From the NCBI GenBank assembly GCA_040773385.1, contig JAXGWH010000003.1:4837-68836 (forward strand): 64,000 nucleotides of DNA. Reading direction: 5' to 3'. The notes under the pieces were generated by a model. The model was not told where the DNA came from and did no database searches. It was given only the letters and a program-made list of their open reading frames with translations. How positions within the stretch are numbered: position 1 is the stretch's first letter; every line of letters starts with the position of its first letter. Shown one piece after another: positions 1 through 8,277 of this stretch. Source of the stretch: Aeriscardovia sp040773385 (GTDB lineage: Bacteria > Actinomycetota > Actinomycetes > Actinomycetales > Bifidobacteriaceae). The position numbers and the translations under genes were made by a program.

Positions 1-666
1 AACTATACGACCGGCGTCCAGAGGACGAACTTCTTCGCCAGCTTCGGCTGGACCGTCGTCATCACCGTCGGCTCCGTCGCACTGATCCTGCTGTGCACCT
101 CCATGGCCGCCTGGTGGATCGTCCGCGTCAACGACTGGGCCGCAAAGACCCTCTATGTGCTCTTCCTGTTCAACATGATCGTCCCGTTCCAGATGGTCAT
201 GTACACCCTCTCCGGCCTCGCCGACCAGATGGGCCTGAACACCCCGTGGGGCCTGTGGATCGTCTATCTCGGCTTCGGCGCGGGACTCGCCGTGTTCATC
301 TTCACCGGCGCCATCAAGGGCATCCCTCGGGATCTCGAGGAGTCCGCCATGATCGACGGCGCCTCGGTGCCCAGGATCTTCTTCCAGATCATCGTCCCGC
401 TGCTGCGGCCGACCATCGTGTCCGTGGCCATCCTCGAGACGATGTGGATCTGGAACGACTACCTCCTGCCGTACCTGACCCTCGACACGAACCGGTTCAT
501 GACGATCTCCATCGCCGTCCAGTACCTCAAGGGCGGCTACGGCTCCGTTGACATGGGCGCCATGATGGCCTGCCTCGTGCTCGCCATCCTGCCGATCGTC
601 GTGTTCTACCTGTTCTGCCAGAAGTACATCGTCAAGGGTGTGCTCGCCGGCGCCGTCAAGGGCTGA
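1..666 (+). CDS. Sugar ABC transporter permease (MalG type), 5' truncated
   Basis: The reading frame is open from the first base of the window, so the start lies upstream. The visible 221 residues hold several hydrophobic segments and the permease EAA loop with 'EESAMIDGASVPRIFFQIIVP', which docks onto the ATPase. Family knowledge: these are inner-membrane subunits of carbohydrate ABC importers (CUT1 class), usually the last permease gene after a MalF-type partner. The C-terminus ending in 'GVLAGAVKG' is typical of the MalG side. A strong hairpin terminator follows, so this is probably the last gene or close to the last gene of a sugar operon. The sugar cannot be named from this fragment. The downstream DUF624 gene belongs to a family often found beside such transporters. 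Confidence 0.9.
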   Translation, partial: NYTTGVQRTNFFASFGWTVVITVGSVALILLCTSMAAWWIVRVNDWAAKTLYVLFLFNMIVPFQMVMYTLSGLADQMGLNTPWGLWIVYLGFGAGLAVFIFTGAIKGIPRDLEESAMIDGASVPRIFFQIIVPLLRPTIVSVAILETMWIWNDYLLPYLTLDTNRFMTISIAVQYLKGGYGSVDMGAMMACLVLAILPIVVFYLFCQKYIVKGVLAGAVKG

Positions 667-798
667 TCAGCAACCGCAACGCGATACGCGCGGTAGGCGC
701 GTGACGGTCTGGGGCCGGCCTGAGGACGCAGGGCCATCGTCCTGTGATACCCGCCTCTGCCACAGAAGCGGCGTCAGTGCCGGAAACAGAAGGATATA

Positions 799-840
799 AG
801 GCCGTGGGATATGCTGGAACGCGTGTCCCACGGCTTTTTC
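799..840 (+). terminator. Rho-independent terminator after sugar permease
   Basis: A 9-bp stem, gccgtggga at 801-809 with tcccacggc at 826-834, is followed by five T residues. It ends the transcript of the truncated permease gene. Because it sits over a possible upstream start codon at 811, it also argues that the next gene starts at 901. Confidence 0.85.
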
Positions 841-900
841 ATGCCCGGACATGCCTGGGATCCGGACAAGCTTGGACGCCGGACATCAGAGGAGGCCCTG

Positions 901-1602
901 ATGCATTTTCTTGATTATGACTCGCGGTTCATGCAGGGCCTCGGCGTGGTGACGGCAGGCGTGTGGATCACGATCCTCATGCTCGTCACCTCACTGCCCG
1001 TGGTCACCGTCGGCGCGGCGGTGACGGCTGGCCATGACGTGTGCCGGCAGATCCTCGCCTCGAAGGGCGGCGGGATGACGAAGGCCTACTTCCGCTCGTT
1101 TGGACGCAACTTCGTCAAATCGACGCTCATCTGGTGCGTCTTCCTGCCGTTCCTTGCCCTGCTCGTGTGGTCGTGGGTCGCCGTGTTCGACACGATCGCC
1201 CTCATCCCCAAGATCGCCTTCTCGCTCATCTTGGTCATGTGTTTCGAATGGGCGTTCTATCTGCAGTCACGCTTCGAGAACCCGGTGGGCCGCACGCTGC
1301 GCAACACCGTCATCTTCTCCGTGGGGCATATCGGAACCACGCTCGCCCTCGTTGGCATCGACGCGCTGTACTGGGTGCTTGTCGTCCTGTCCGTGAGATT
1401 CTTCCCGCAGGGCCTGTTCCTGCTCGTCGTGCTCGGCTACGGCAACCTGCTGCTGATCCATCTGCCGATCCTCGAGCATGCGATGCGCGGGCAGATCAAT
1501 GACCCCCGTAATGCAGGGCGGCAGCAGTCTGTTGTGCGGTGGCAGGATCAGAAGGATCAGAAGCAGCAGGATCAGAAAGAGCCGGATCATCCCGGCCGGT
1601 GA
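901..1602 (+). CDS. DUF624 (YesL-like) integral membrane protein
   Basis: A 233-residue membrane protein with about five hydrophobic segments. The start at 901 is preceded by an AGAGGAGG ribosome binding site; an in-frame ATG at 811 lies inside a terminator hairpin and is unlikely. The first half has the 'SLPVVTVGAAVTAGHDVCR' pattern typical of DUF624/YesL proteins. Family knowledge: DUF624 proteins are of unknown biochemical role but commonly accompany carbohydrate ABC transporters and glycosidases, which fits the permease just upstream. The C-terminal tail is odd: it is hydrophilic and repetitive, with 'QDQKDQKQQDQK', encoded by a ggatcagaa repeat. The last 107 nt overlap the convergent gene on the other strand. 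Confidence 0.8.
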   Translation: MHFLDYDSRFMQGLGVVTAGVWITILMLVTSLPVVTVGAAVTAGHDVCRQILASKGGGMTKAYFRSFGRNFVKSTLIWCVFLPFLALLVWSWVAVFDTIALIPKIAFSLILVMCFEWAFYLQSRFENPVGRTLRNTVIFSVGHIGTTLALVGIDALYWVLVVLSVRFFPQGLFLLVVLGYGNLLLIHLPILEHAMRGQINDPRNAGRQQSVVRWQDQKDQKQQDQKEPDHPGR

Positions 1603-3445
1603 GGACGAGATCGAGCAGGAGGAAGACCGCGTAGACGGCGAGCGCGATCATATGGCGGTCAAAGTTGTTCGCCGGGGCGAGGACCATCACCCCCATCTGG
1701 GCGAGCAGCGGCAGGTCGAGCCAGAAATCGGCCCAGCGTCGCAGCCGCAGGGACGCGCAGACCGCCAGGAGGGTGAGGACCACCCAGAAATTGCCGTGCA
1801 ACGGCCAGCCGAGGACCGGCACCGACGACCAGACGCGGAAGAAGCCGATGACACCGGTGCGCACGGGATTGTCCGCCCACGCGGAGCCGAGGTCGGCCCT
1901 CACCGCGAAGCTGTCGGAATAATAGAGGAACGAGACGTAGGGCGGGTCGGCAAGATCGAAGTAGCCGTAGAATTCCGCGACGAACGCGTCAAAGGCGACG
2001 CGGGGGGAGGCTTTGACGGCTTTTGCCCAGGCGCGCATGAAACGTGACCACTGTTTCGGCGTCACACTCTGCCAGCGATAGGAGATTGTGCCGTTTCCTG
2101 AGGATTTGACGGGATCGGCGTCGTCAGGATTGTAGACCTCCGCCATCTTCTGCAGGTCGAAGATCGGGTCGAGGTCGCGGGTGATGCCCCGGGTGAGCGC
2201 GGTCGGGTCGTATTTCTCGATCCGGGCGATCTGCTGGACGAGCACCGCCCGGGATTCGATCGGGTCGCCGTCGACCGCCTGGCCGGTGGCATACGCGGCG
2301 TGCAGGCCGCCGGAGAAGAGCGCGGCGGGCAGGAGCAGGCAGACGAGCCAGCGCTTCCACTGCCGACGTTTCCAGACGAGCAGGACGACCAGCTCGATGA
2401 GCACGAGGGCGAGGGCATATTTGACGCACAGCACGCAGGCGAGCGTGGAGAGGGCCAGCGCCCAGCGGTCGCGGCGGGTGACGGACTCCGGTTTCTTGAC
2501 CATGAGCGTGAGCGTGGAGGCCCACCAGACAAAGGCGAAGGCGAACTGCGGCGACTTGGTCAGACTGACCGTGTCAATGCTGACGATTGGCGAGAGGACG
2601 GGCAGCAGCAGGAGGACCGACCGGGCGGCGGTGCCCATGCTCGGGTGCAGGCGCAGCAGGCGCGATCCCATCGCCGCGAGGGCGAACGTGGCGAACAGCC
2701 AGGAAAGTGCGATGAGGAGCAGGTCGGCCGGCCAGACGACCCCGGTGGCATGCAGCGAGGCAAACCGGACGAGCCCGACGAACAGGGTGAGAAAGAGGTT
2801 GTGCTGGTTGGTCAGGAACGTCGCCTCGCGCGAGGGCCACAGATAGTGGGAGAGCGGATAGATGTCGGCGGGAGGGTAGGTCATGGACGCCAGCGTGCAG
2901 CCGTTGTGGTGCAAAACCCGTGCGCACAGCCAGTTGTTGACCTCGGTGCCCTGGTTGATCAGATCCGCGCCGCACAGCAGGGTGATGACCAGCGGCACCC
3001 AGGCCAGGGCGAGCACATAAAAGGCCCACAGGCTGCGGAACCCCGTCGTGCGGGCGGTGACGAAAGCCTGCCAGCGTGGATGGCGGTGCGTGGAGGCAGA
3101 AGTTGTCGTCGTCCGTGCGGCGGCATCGGCGGGAAGGGCATTCGTGCCGGAGCCTGCTGCCGCCGTGTCGTTCCGGTCGGCCCGCTTCCGGGCATGGCGG
3201 CGCAGGAGGAAGGTCGCGGTAAAGATCACCGTCTCGTAGGCGAGGAAGACGACAAAGAGGAGCGCCCACTGCGCCGGCCCGAACCAGGAGATGCTGCCGG
3301 ACGGATTGCGGTAGATGGTCCCGGCGGCGGTGCAGAAGGCGAGGAAAGCGCTCACAAGTAGGCTTGCGATCCGTCCGGTCACAGAGGCGGAGAGAAAATC
3401 TCTGTGGCGTGGCGTCGTCCGTGCCGGTGCCGGGTGTTCTGCCAT
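1496..3445 (-). CDS. DUF6020-like polytopic membrane protein
   Basis: The protein has 649 residues with around a dozen hydrophobic segments and large polar loops. I chose the start at 3445 because a GGAGG site lies 7 nt before it; the frame stays open back through tRNA-Pro, which cannot be coding. The composition and length fit the DUF6020 family of Gram-positive membrane proteins, which resemble GT-C type glycosyltransferases in architecture, but no function is established. A region with 'SYRWQSVTPKQWSRFMRAW' looks like an extracytoplasmic loop. The C-terminus has short SDPAASDPSDP repeats, which are the antisense reading of the repeats ending the convergent DUF624 gene. It lies downstream of a tRNA terminator, so it needs its own promoter, which I did not identify. 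Confidence 0.65.
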   Translation of the reverse strand: MAEHPAPARTTPRHRDFLSASVTGRIASLLVSAFLAFCTAAGTIYRNPSGSISWFGPAQWALLFVVFLAYETVIFTATFLLRRHARKRADRNDTAAAGSGTNALPADAAARTTTTSASTHRHPRWQAFVTARTTGFRSLWAFYVLALAWVPLVITLLCGADLINQGTEVNNWLCARVLHHNGCTLASMTYPPADIYPLSHYLWPSREATFLTNQHNLFLTLFVGLVRFASLHATGVVWPADLLLIALSWLFATFALAAMGSRLLRLHPSMGTAARSVLLLLPVLSPIVSIDTVSLTKSPQFAFAFVWWASTLTLMVKKPESVTRRDRWALALSTLACVLCVKYALALVLIELVVLLVWKRRQWKRWLVCLLLPAALFSGGLHAAYATGQAVDGDPIESRAVLVQQIARIEKYDPTALTRGITRDLDPIFDLQKMAEVYNPDDADPVKSSGNGTISYRWQSVTPKQWSRFMRAWAKAVKASPRVAFDAFVAEFYGYFDLADPPYVSFLYYSDSFAVRADLGSAWADNPVRTGVIGFFRVWSSVPVLGWPLHGNFWVVLTLLAVCASLRLRRWADFWLDLPLLAQMGVMVLAPANNFDRHMIALAVYAVFLLLDLVLTGRDDPALSDPAASDPSDPATAQQTAAALHYGGH

Positions 3446-3555
3446 GGATGCCTCCGTTCCCTCGTCAGATCGAACAGCACACGGCCGGACGCGGCGTGAT
3501 CGTCGCCTGCGCCACGGTCTGATACCGGCCTGGCCTGTCTGATATCGATAAGTAT

Positions 3556-3585
3556 CAAAAAAGGCCAGTCCCGAAGGACTGGCCT
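3556..3585 (-). terminator. Terminator of tRNA-Pro
   Basis: A perfect 10-bp stem (3562-3571 with 3576-3585) with a CGAA loop is followed on the minus strand by a run of six T. It lies just after the tRNA gene. Confidence 0.9.
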
Positions 3586-3591
3586 GTGAGG

Positions 3592-3665
3592 TCGGGTCGG
3601 TGGGATTTGAACCCGCGGCCTCCTCGACCCGAACGAGGCGCGCTACCAAGCTGCGCTACGACCCG
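3592..3665 (-). tRNA. tRNA-Pro (CGG anticodon)
   Basis: A 74-nt cloverleaf can be folded: acceptor CGGGTCG with CGACCCG, a 5-bp anticodon stem CCTCG/CGAGG around the loop TTCGGGT (anticodon CGG), and a T arm containing GGTTCAAATCC. The discriminator base is A and CCA is not encoded. Confidence 0.95.
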
Positions 3666-3699
3666 ATACGAAGCACACACGTCTCCGTACAAAGCACTG

Positions 3700-3728
3700 A
3701 GCATACACCCGGCCCCGGATCGGTGCAA
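3700..3728 (-). promoter_or_regulatory. Promoter of tRNA-Pro
   Basis: On the minus strand TTGCAC (3723-3728) is separated by exactly 17 bp from TATGCT (3700-3705), about 35 nt before the tRNA. This is a near-consensus housekeeping promoter. Confidence 0.75.
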
Positions 3729-3750
3729 CAACGAAGTAGCACACCGCCGG

Positions 3751-3756
3751 TAGACT
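3751..3756 (+). promoter_or_regulatory. Probable -10 box of lysS
   Basis: TAGACT lies 38 nt before the lysS start codon. The same hexamer is used at pstS and malQ in this window. No clear -35 box is visible. Confidence 0.5.
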
Positions 3757-3794
3757 CAAAGACCGGCAGAACATCACAAGCGGAAGGCGGGAAC

Positions 3795-5486
3795 ATGGTC
3801 GCTGGAAACGAGGAAGGGCAGGGCTCCGAGGCTCGGTCGCTGCTCGAGGCCGAGAAGGAGCAGAAGGCCGAGGAGCTCGCCTCCGTCAAGGCGGCCGAGC
3901 GCATGTCGAGCCAGGACGACGACATCGCCGCACGCATCGACGCGGGCCAGTCCGTCAGCGACGCCGTGGCCGGGTCGATGGAGAAGTTCGGCCATGACTC
4001 CATGGACGAGCAGGTGCTCATCCGCGTGGCCAAGCGCGAGGAGATGCTCAGGACGGGCGGGGATCCCTACCCGGTGCACCTCGACGTGACGACCACCATC
4101 GGCGCCATCCGCAAAAAGTATGACGGCAGGCTCGAGAAGGGCCAGGAGACCGACGACGAGGTCGGTGTGGCCGGCCGTGTTATGTTCCTGCGCAATACGG
4201 GCGGCCTGTGCTTCGCCCAGCTGCAGGCCGGTGACGGCACCCGTCTGCAGGCCATGGTCTCCAAGCGCGAGGTCGGCAAGGAGAGCCTCGACCGCTTCAA
4301 AAAGCTCGTCGATCTGGGCGATCACCTCTACGTGCGCGGCACCGTCATCAGCTCACGCACCGGCGAGCTGTCCGTGTTTGCCACGGACTGGGCCATCGCC
4401 ACCAAGTCGCTGCGCCCGCTGCCCACGCTGCACAATGAGATGAACGAGGAGGACCGCACGCGACGCCCGTACCTCGCCCTCGTCGTCAATGACAAGACGC
4501 GCCAGATGCTGCGCCGCAGGGCGGCCGTCACCAGCTCGTTGCGCGCCAACTTTGCCGGCCGCGGCTACCTCGAGGCGGAGACCCCGATGCTGCAGACCAT
4601 CCGCGGCGGCGCCACCGCCCGTCCGTTCATCACCCACATGAACGCCTACAACATCGATCTGTTCCTGCGCATCGCCCCGGAGCTGTTCCTCAAGCGCCTG
4701 CTTGTGGGCGGTGTGGAGAAGGTCTTCGAGATCAACCGCAACTTCCGCAACGAGGGCGCGGACGCCACGCACTCGCCCGAGTTCACCATGCTCGAGGCCT
4801 ATCAGGCCTACGGCACGTACGACACGATGGTCGAGCTGACGCGCGACCTCGTCACCCGCGCGGCCAAGGATGTGTTCGGCGGTACGGTCGTCACCCTCGA
4901 GGATGGCGAGGAGTACGACGTCGGGCAGGGCTGGACGTCGCTGTCGATGTACGAGTCGCTCTCGCAGTCCCTGGGCGAGGAGATCACCGCCGATACCCCG
5001 CTCAAACATCTGGAGGAGCTGGCCGACAGGCTCCATCTTGAAAAGGACATCGCGCCCAACCGCGGCAAGTATGTCGAGAGGCTCTGGGAGCACTTCTACG
5101 CCGAGGACCCGCACAAGCTGTGGCAGCCAACGTTCGTGCGCGGCTTCCCCGTGGAGACCACGCCGCTGACGAAGATGAGCCGGCAGACCCCGGGCGCCGT
5201 GGAGAAGTGGGATCTGTACGTGCGAGGCTTCGAGCTGGCCACCGCCGATTCCGAGCTCAACGACCCGGTCACCGAGCGCAAGCGTCTCGTCGAGCAGGCG
5301 AAGCAGGCGCTCGCCGGCGATGTGGAGGCCATGGCCATCGACGAGGACTTCCTCACCGCGCTCGAGGTGGGCATGCCGCCCACCGGCGGCATGGGTATGG
5401 GCATCGACCGTCTGCTCATCGCGCTGACCGGGGCGACCGTGCGCGACACGATCACCTTCCCGCTCGTGCGCCCGTTCAACCACTGA
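3795..5486 (+). CDS. lysS: Lysyl-tRNA synthetase, class II
   Basis: This enzyme charges tRNA-Lys in the cytoplasm. The product has 563 residues. The N-terminal 90 or so residues are an acidic, helical extension ('EAEKEQKAEELASVKAAE'), followed by the OB-fold anticodon domain with 'VAGRVMFLRNTGGLCFAQLQ', then the class II catalytic core. Motif 2 reads 'FEINRNFRNEGADATHSPEF' and motif 3 'GMGMGIDRLLIALTG', both intact. The start at 3795 excludes the overlapping tRNA-Pro region that an upstream ATG would include. The following prenyltransferase gene begins 19 nt later and is probably co-transcribed. Its N-terminal extension is longer than in the E. coli enzyme; I see no separate domain in it. Confidence 0.96.
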   Translation: MVAGNEEGQGSEARSLLEAEKEQKAEELASVKAAERMSSQDDDIAARIDAGQSVSDAVAGSMEKFGHDSMDEQVLIRVAKREEMLRTGGDPYPVHLDVTTTIGAIRKKYDGRLEKGQETDDEVGVAGRVMFLRNTGGLCFAQLQAGDGTRLQAMVSKREVGKESLDRFKKLVDLGDHLYVRGTVISSRTGELSVFATDWAIATKSLRPLPTLHNEMNEEDRTRRPYLALVVNDKTRQMLRRRAAVTSSLRANFAGRGYLEAETPMLQTIRGGATARPFITHMNAYNIDLFLRIAPELFLKRLLVGGVEKVFEINRNFRNEGADATHSPEFTMLEAYQAYGTYDTMVELTRDLVTRAAKDVFGGTVVTLEDGEEYDVGQGWTSLSMYESLSQSLGEEITADTPLKHLEELADRLHLEKDIAPNRGKYVERLWEHFYAEDPHKLWQPTFVRGFPVETTPLTKMSRQTPGAVEKWDLYVRGFELATADSELNDPVTERKRLVEQAKQALAGDVEAMAIDEDFLTALEVGMPPTGGMGMGIDRLLIALTGATVRDTITFPLVRPFNH

Positions 5487-5505
5487 GGGATCGGGGTCCT
5501 CGAGG

Positions 5506-6519
5506 GTGACGGCCTCACAGAAGGCGGTATCCACGCGGCGGCGGACAGGCGGGCGGCTGACGCCGTCCGACTGGATCCGGGGCGCACGGCCTGCGACGCT
5601 GCTCATGGCGGTGGCGAGCGTGGGCACCGGTGCGGCCAGCGCACGCTGGTTCGCCCGTTCCTGCTCGCTCGACACGGGCTGCGCCTTTGACGGACCGGAA
5701 CCGCTGGACGGGCGCTGGTGGGCGCTCGCGGTCCTGGCCCTGCTCGTCGCGGTCTTTCTGCAGATCGCGGCGAATTATGTGGATGATGCCGCCGACGGTG
5801 CGGCGGGCCGCGATGACGACCGCGCGGCGGGGGCGCCGGCACGGCTTGTGGCGCGCGGGGCGGATCCGAGGAAAGTGATGCTCGCCGGGGCAGTTTTCAC
5901 GGCAGCCGCGGTGATCGCCGGGATCGCCGCCTGCGCGCTCGCGGGCGGGTCACGCTGGTGGCTGCTTGTCGTCGGCGCGTTGTGCGCGGCGCTCGCCTGG
6001 GGCTATTCGGCCGGCTCTCGCCCGCTGAGCCTGGGGGCATGGGCCCCGTTCGCGGTGGTCGCCGTCTTCGGTCTGGCAGGGGTTCTCGGCACACAGTTCC
6101 TGCTTGTCGGCGGCATCTCCATCGGCGGGGTCCTGATGGCATTGGCGCAGGGATGCGCCTGCGCGGCGGTGCTGCTTGTCAACGACATCCGTGACGCCCG
6201 TGATGACGAGGCGCATGGAAAGATCACCCTTGCCGTACGGCTGGGGGAGTCGGCGCACGCACTGTTCGCCGTCCTGGCCTGGACGGGACCGGCCATCCTG
6301 CTGCTGCAGGCGCTGTCGATGCGGGCATGGCCGGCGCTCGTGCCGGCGCTCCTCGGGATCGTGGCCGCAGCATGGGATCCGGTGCGTCGGGCGCAATCGG
6401 TCTCGTCCGGCGCGGGCGCTGCCGGTGCCGCGTCGGCGTGGAGACGGGCGCTCGGGCTGATGTGCCTTGTGCCGCCGGTTTTGATGATCGGTTTCTGGCT
6501 GGTGGCCGTCCGCGTCTGA
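5506..6519 (+). CDS. menA: UbiA-family prenyltransferase, MenA-like
   Basis: A 337-residue membrane protein with about eight hydrophobic segments. The UbiA family transfers a polyprenyl chain onto an aromatic acceptor; MenA acts on 1,4-dihydroxy-2-naphthoate in menaquinone synthesis. The first aspartate-rich motif reads 'NYVDDAADGAAGRDDDRA' and the second 'NDIRDARDDEAHGKITLAVR', as in MenA-type members. The N-terminal 'WIRGARPATL' is also typical. The start is a GTG at 5506 with only a modest ribosome site; translation may be coupled to lysS. No other menaquinone gene is in this window, and fermentative bifidobacteria are generally not known to make menaquinone, so the true acceptor is uncertain and the symbol indicates family only. 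Confidence 0.75.
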   Translation: MTASQKAVSTRRRTGGRLTPSDWIRGARPATLLMAVASVGTGAASARWFARSCSLDTGCAFDGPEPLDGRWWALAVLALLVAVFLQIAANYVDDAADGAAGRDDDRAAGAPARLVARGADPRKVMLAGAVFTAAAVIAGIAACALAGGSRWWLLVVGALCAALAWGYSAGSRPLSLGAWAPFAVVAVFGLAGVLGTQFLLVGGISIGGVLMALAQGCACAAVLLVNDIRDARDDEAHGKITLAVRLGESAHALFAVLAWTGPAILLLQALSMRAWPALVPALLGIVAAAWDPVRRAQSVSSGAGAAGAASAWRRALGLMCLVPPVLMIGFWLVAVRV

Positions 6520-6528
6520 ATCAGCCCG

Positions 6529-6534
6529 TAAAAT
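6529..6534 (+). promoter_or_regulatory. -10 box for leaderless gpmA transcript
   Basis: TAAAAT is followed by exactly 7 nt and then the gpmA ATG at 6542. This spacing places the transcription start at or next to the start codon and no ribosome binding site is present. Confidence 0.65.
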
Positions 6535-6541
6535 GGTTCGT

Positions 6542-7279
6542 ATGGCATATACATTGATTCTGCTCCGGCATGGCCAGAGCGCCTGGAACAAATCCAATCA
6601 GTTCACCGGCTGGGTCGACGTCCCGCTCACCGAGCAGGGCATCGAGGAGGCCAAGAACGGCGGCCGTCTGATGGCGGAGAAGAATGTCCTGCCGGACGTG
6701 CTCTACACCTCGATGCTGCGCCGTTCCATCGAGACGGCCTTCTATGCGCTCGACCAGACCGACCGTCTGTGGATCCCGGTCAAGCGCAGCTGGAGGCTCA
6801 ACGAGCGCCACTACGGTGACCTCCAGGGCAAGAACAAGTCCGAGATCCGCCAGGAGTACGGCGACAAGCAGTTCATGCTGTGGCGCCGTTCCTACGCCAC
6901 CCCGCCGCCCGACATCAAGGACGACAACAAGTACAACCAGGCCAACGATCCGCGCTATGCGGGCGACCCGGTTCCGAAGGCCGAGGCGCTCAAGAACGTC
7001 GTGGCCCGCGTGGAGCCGTACTTCAAGCAGGAGATCGAGCCGCAGCTCAAGGCCGGCAAGACCGTGATGATCGCGGCCCACGGCAACTCGCTGCGCGCCA
7101 TCGTCAAGATGCTTGACGGCCTGTCCGAGGAGGAGATCTCCAAGGTCAACATCCCCACCGGCATTCCGCTGGTCTACAAGCTCGACGAGAACTTCAAGCC
7201 GATCGTGCCGCGCGGCGAGTACCTCGACCCACAGGCCGCGGCCGCCGGTGCGAAGGCTGTCGCCAACCAGGGCAAGTGA
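6542..7279 (+). CDS. gpmA: 2,3-bisphosphoglycerate-dependent phosphoglycerate mutase
   Basis: The enzyme interconverts 3- and 2-phosphoglycerate in lower glycolysis. The 245-residue protein has the phosphohistidine signature 'LLRHGQSAWN' near residue 8, 'RLNERHYGDLQGKNKSE' for substrate binding and the second histidine in 'IAAHGNSLRAIVKML'. Length and motifs match dPGM. An in-frame ATG nine bases upstream (6533) is possible, but the -10 box overlaps it, so 6542 is preferred. The gene is followed by a strong terminator and is probably monocistronic. Confidence 0.96.
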   Translation: MAYTLILLRHGQSAWNKSNQFTGWVDVPLTEQGIEEAKNGGRLMAEKNVLPDVLYTSMLRRSIETAFYALDQTDRLWIPVKRSWRLNERHYGDLQGKNKSEIRQEYGDKQFMLWRRSYATPPPDIKDDNKYNQANDPRYAGDPVPKAEALKNVVARVEPYFKQEIEPQLKAGKTVMIAAHGNSLRAIVKMLDGLSEEEISKVNIPTGIPLVYKLDENFKPIVPRGEYLDPQAAAAGAKAVANQGK

Positions 7280-7347
7280 GCCCGGGAGGAACCCTTTGAG
7301 AATCCCGCGGATGTGAGGAATCCTCGAAGAGTCTGCTGAAAATGGGA

Positions 7348-7384
7348 AGGCCTCCGGTGCCATGAAGGGTGCCGGAGGCCTTTT
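7348..7384 (+). terminator. Terminator of gpmA
   Basis: An 11-bp stem, AAGGCCTCCGG (7348-7358) with CCGGAGGCCTT (7372-7382), is followed by TT and G. It lies between convergent gpmA and phoU and may serve both, although the T run is better on the plus strand. Confidence 0.75.
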
Positions 7385-7414
7385 GCGTCCTGATTCTGTG
7401 CGTGATCCCGTGTC

Positions 7415-8089
7415 TCAGTCGTCCTCGCGGTCCTGGTCGGGCACGCGGTTCGGATCGAAGCCGGAGACAATATAGATCAGCCTTTTTGCCAGCGAGACGC
7501 AATGGTCGCCGAAACGCTCGAAATAGCGGGCGAGGAGCACGAGGTTGACCACGTCCTGGGTGGTGCCGTGCCATGCCTGGGAGTTGATGAGCTCATAACT
7601 TGCGCGATGGTAGCCGTCCATCACGTCGTCCCCGCCGATGATGTCCTGTGCGATCGCGGTGCTGCGGTCGCGGAACATCTCGAACATCTGCTGGGCGACC
7701 TCCTGCGCGCGGTGCTGCATCTTGCCGATCACCTCCGCCGCCTGGTCGGGGATGGCGCTCTCAGGCGCGGCCCGGTGCGCGGCCTCGGCGATGTGCCGGG
7801 TGATATCGCCCATACGCTCCAGCTCCGAGGAGAGGCGGATCGTCGTCACCACATCGCGCAGATCCGAGGCCACGGGGTTCTGCCGGGCGAGCAGGAGCAC
7901 GCACCGGTCGAGGATCTCGTCCTCGAGCGCGTCGACCTGCGCGTCTGCGGCCATCACTTTCTGGGCCTTTGCATCGTCCTTGTCCATGAGCGCCTGCGAG
8001 GCGAGACTCAGATGGTCGCGCACGAGGGTGGCCATTTTCAGGACGAGCCGGTTGATCTGCTCGATTTCCGTGCTGTAGCGAAGCCGCAT
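7415..8089 (-). CDS. phoU: Phosphate transport regulator PhoU
   Basis: PhoU is a cytoplasmic helical protein that links the Pst phosphate importer to phosphate signalling. The 224-residue product shows the two repeated three-helix units of the family, with 'ADAQVDALEDEILDRCVLLL' in the first and 'DVMDGYHRASYELIN' leading into the second, and the metal-contact patterns 'LSSELERMGDITRHIAE' and 'LARYFERFGDHCVSLAK'. A GGAGAGACA ribosome site precedes the ATG. It is divergent from pstS, whereas in many bacteria phoU is the last gene of the pst operon. No PhoR/PhoB pair is visible in the window. Confidence 0.93.
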   Translation of the reverse strand: MRLRYSTEIEQINRLVLKMATLVRDHLSLASQALMDKDDAKAQKVMAADAQVDALEDEILDRCVLLLARQNPVASDLRDVVTTIRLSSELERMGDITRHIAEAAHRAAPESAIPDQAAEVIGKMQHRAQEVAQQMFEMFRDRSTAIAQDIIGGDDVMDGYHRASYELINSQAWHGTTQDVVNLVLLARYFERFGDHCVSLAKRLIYIVSGFDPNRVPDQDREDD

Positions 8090-8277
8090 TGTCTCTCCTG
8101 CCCGTTGTGTGCGTCATACCGACAGCGTCAACTATACCGGCCGGTGATTGTGTCTCCGACCGGTGATGATTTCCATGCGGCGTGTCGCGGTTCGGGCGAT
8201 GCGGTCAGGGATCCGACCGGATGGCACCGACGGTCCGTGGAGTAGGCCGGCGGGCCTCGGTGCAATAGACTCGGAGT
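8090..8277. promoter_or_regulatory. Divergent phoU / pstS control region
   Basis: On the minus strand TATAGT (8131-8136) is a good -10 for phoU. On the plus strand TAGACT (8266-8271) lies 6 nt before the pstS GTG, suggesting a leaderless transcript. Two direct copies of CCGGTGAT occur at 8141-8148 and 8160-8167, a 19-bp period, and could be bound by a phosphate regulator. They do not have the 11-bp period of classical Pho boxes. Confidence 0.5.

Noticed and set aside
811..900. Earlier start of the DUF624 gene at 811
   Set aside because: The codon lies inside a terminator hairpin and has no ribosome site, whereas 901 has AGAGGAGG.
3446..3649. Long upstream extension of the DUF6020 gene
   Set aside because: It runs through tRNA-Pro and its terminator; a good ribosome site supports the start at 3445.
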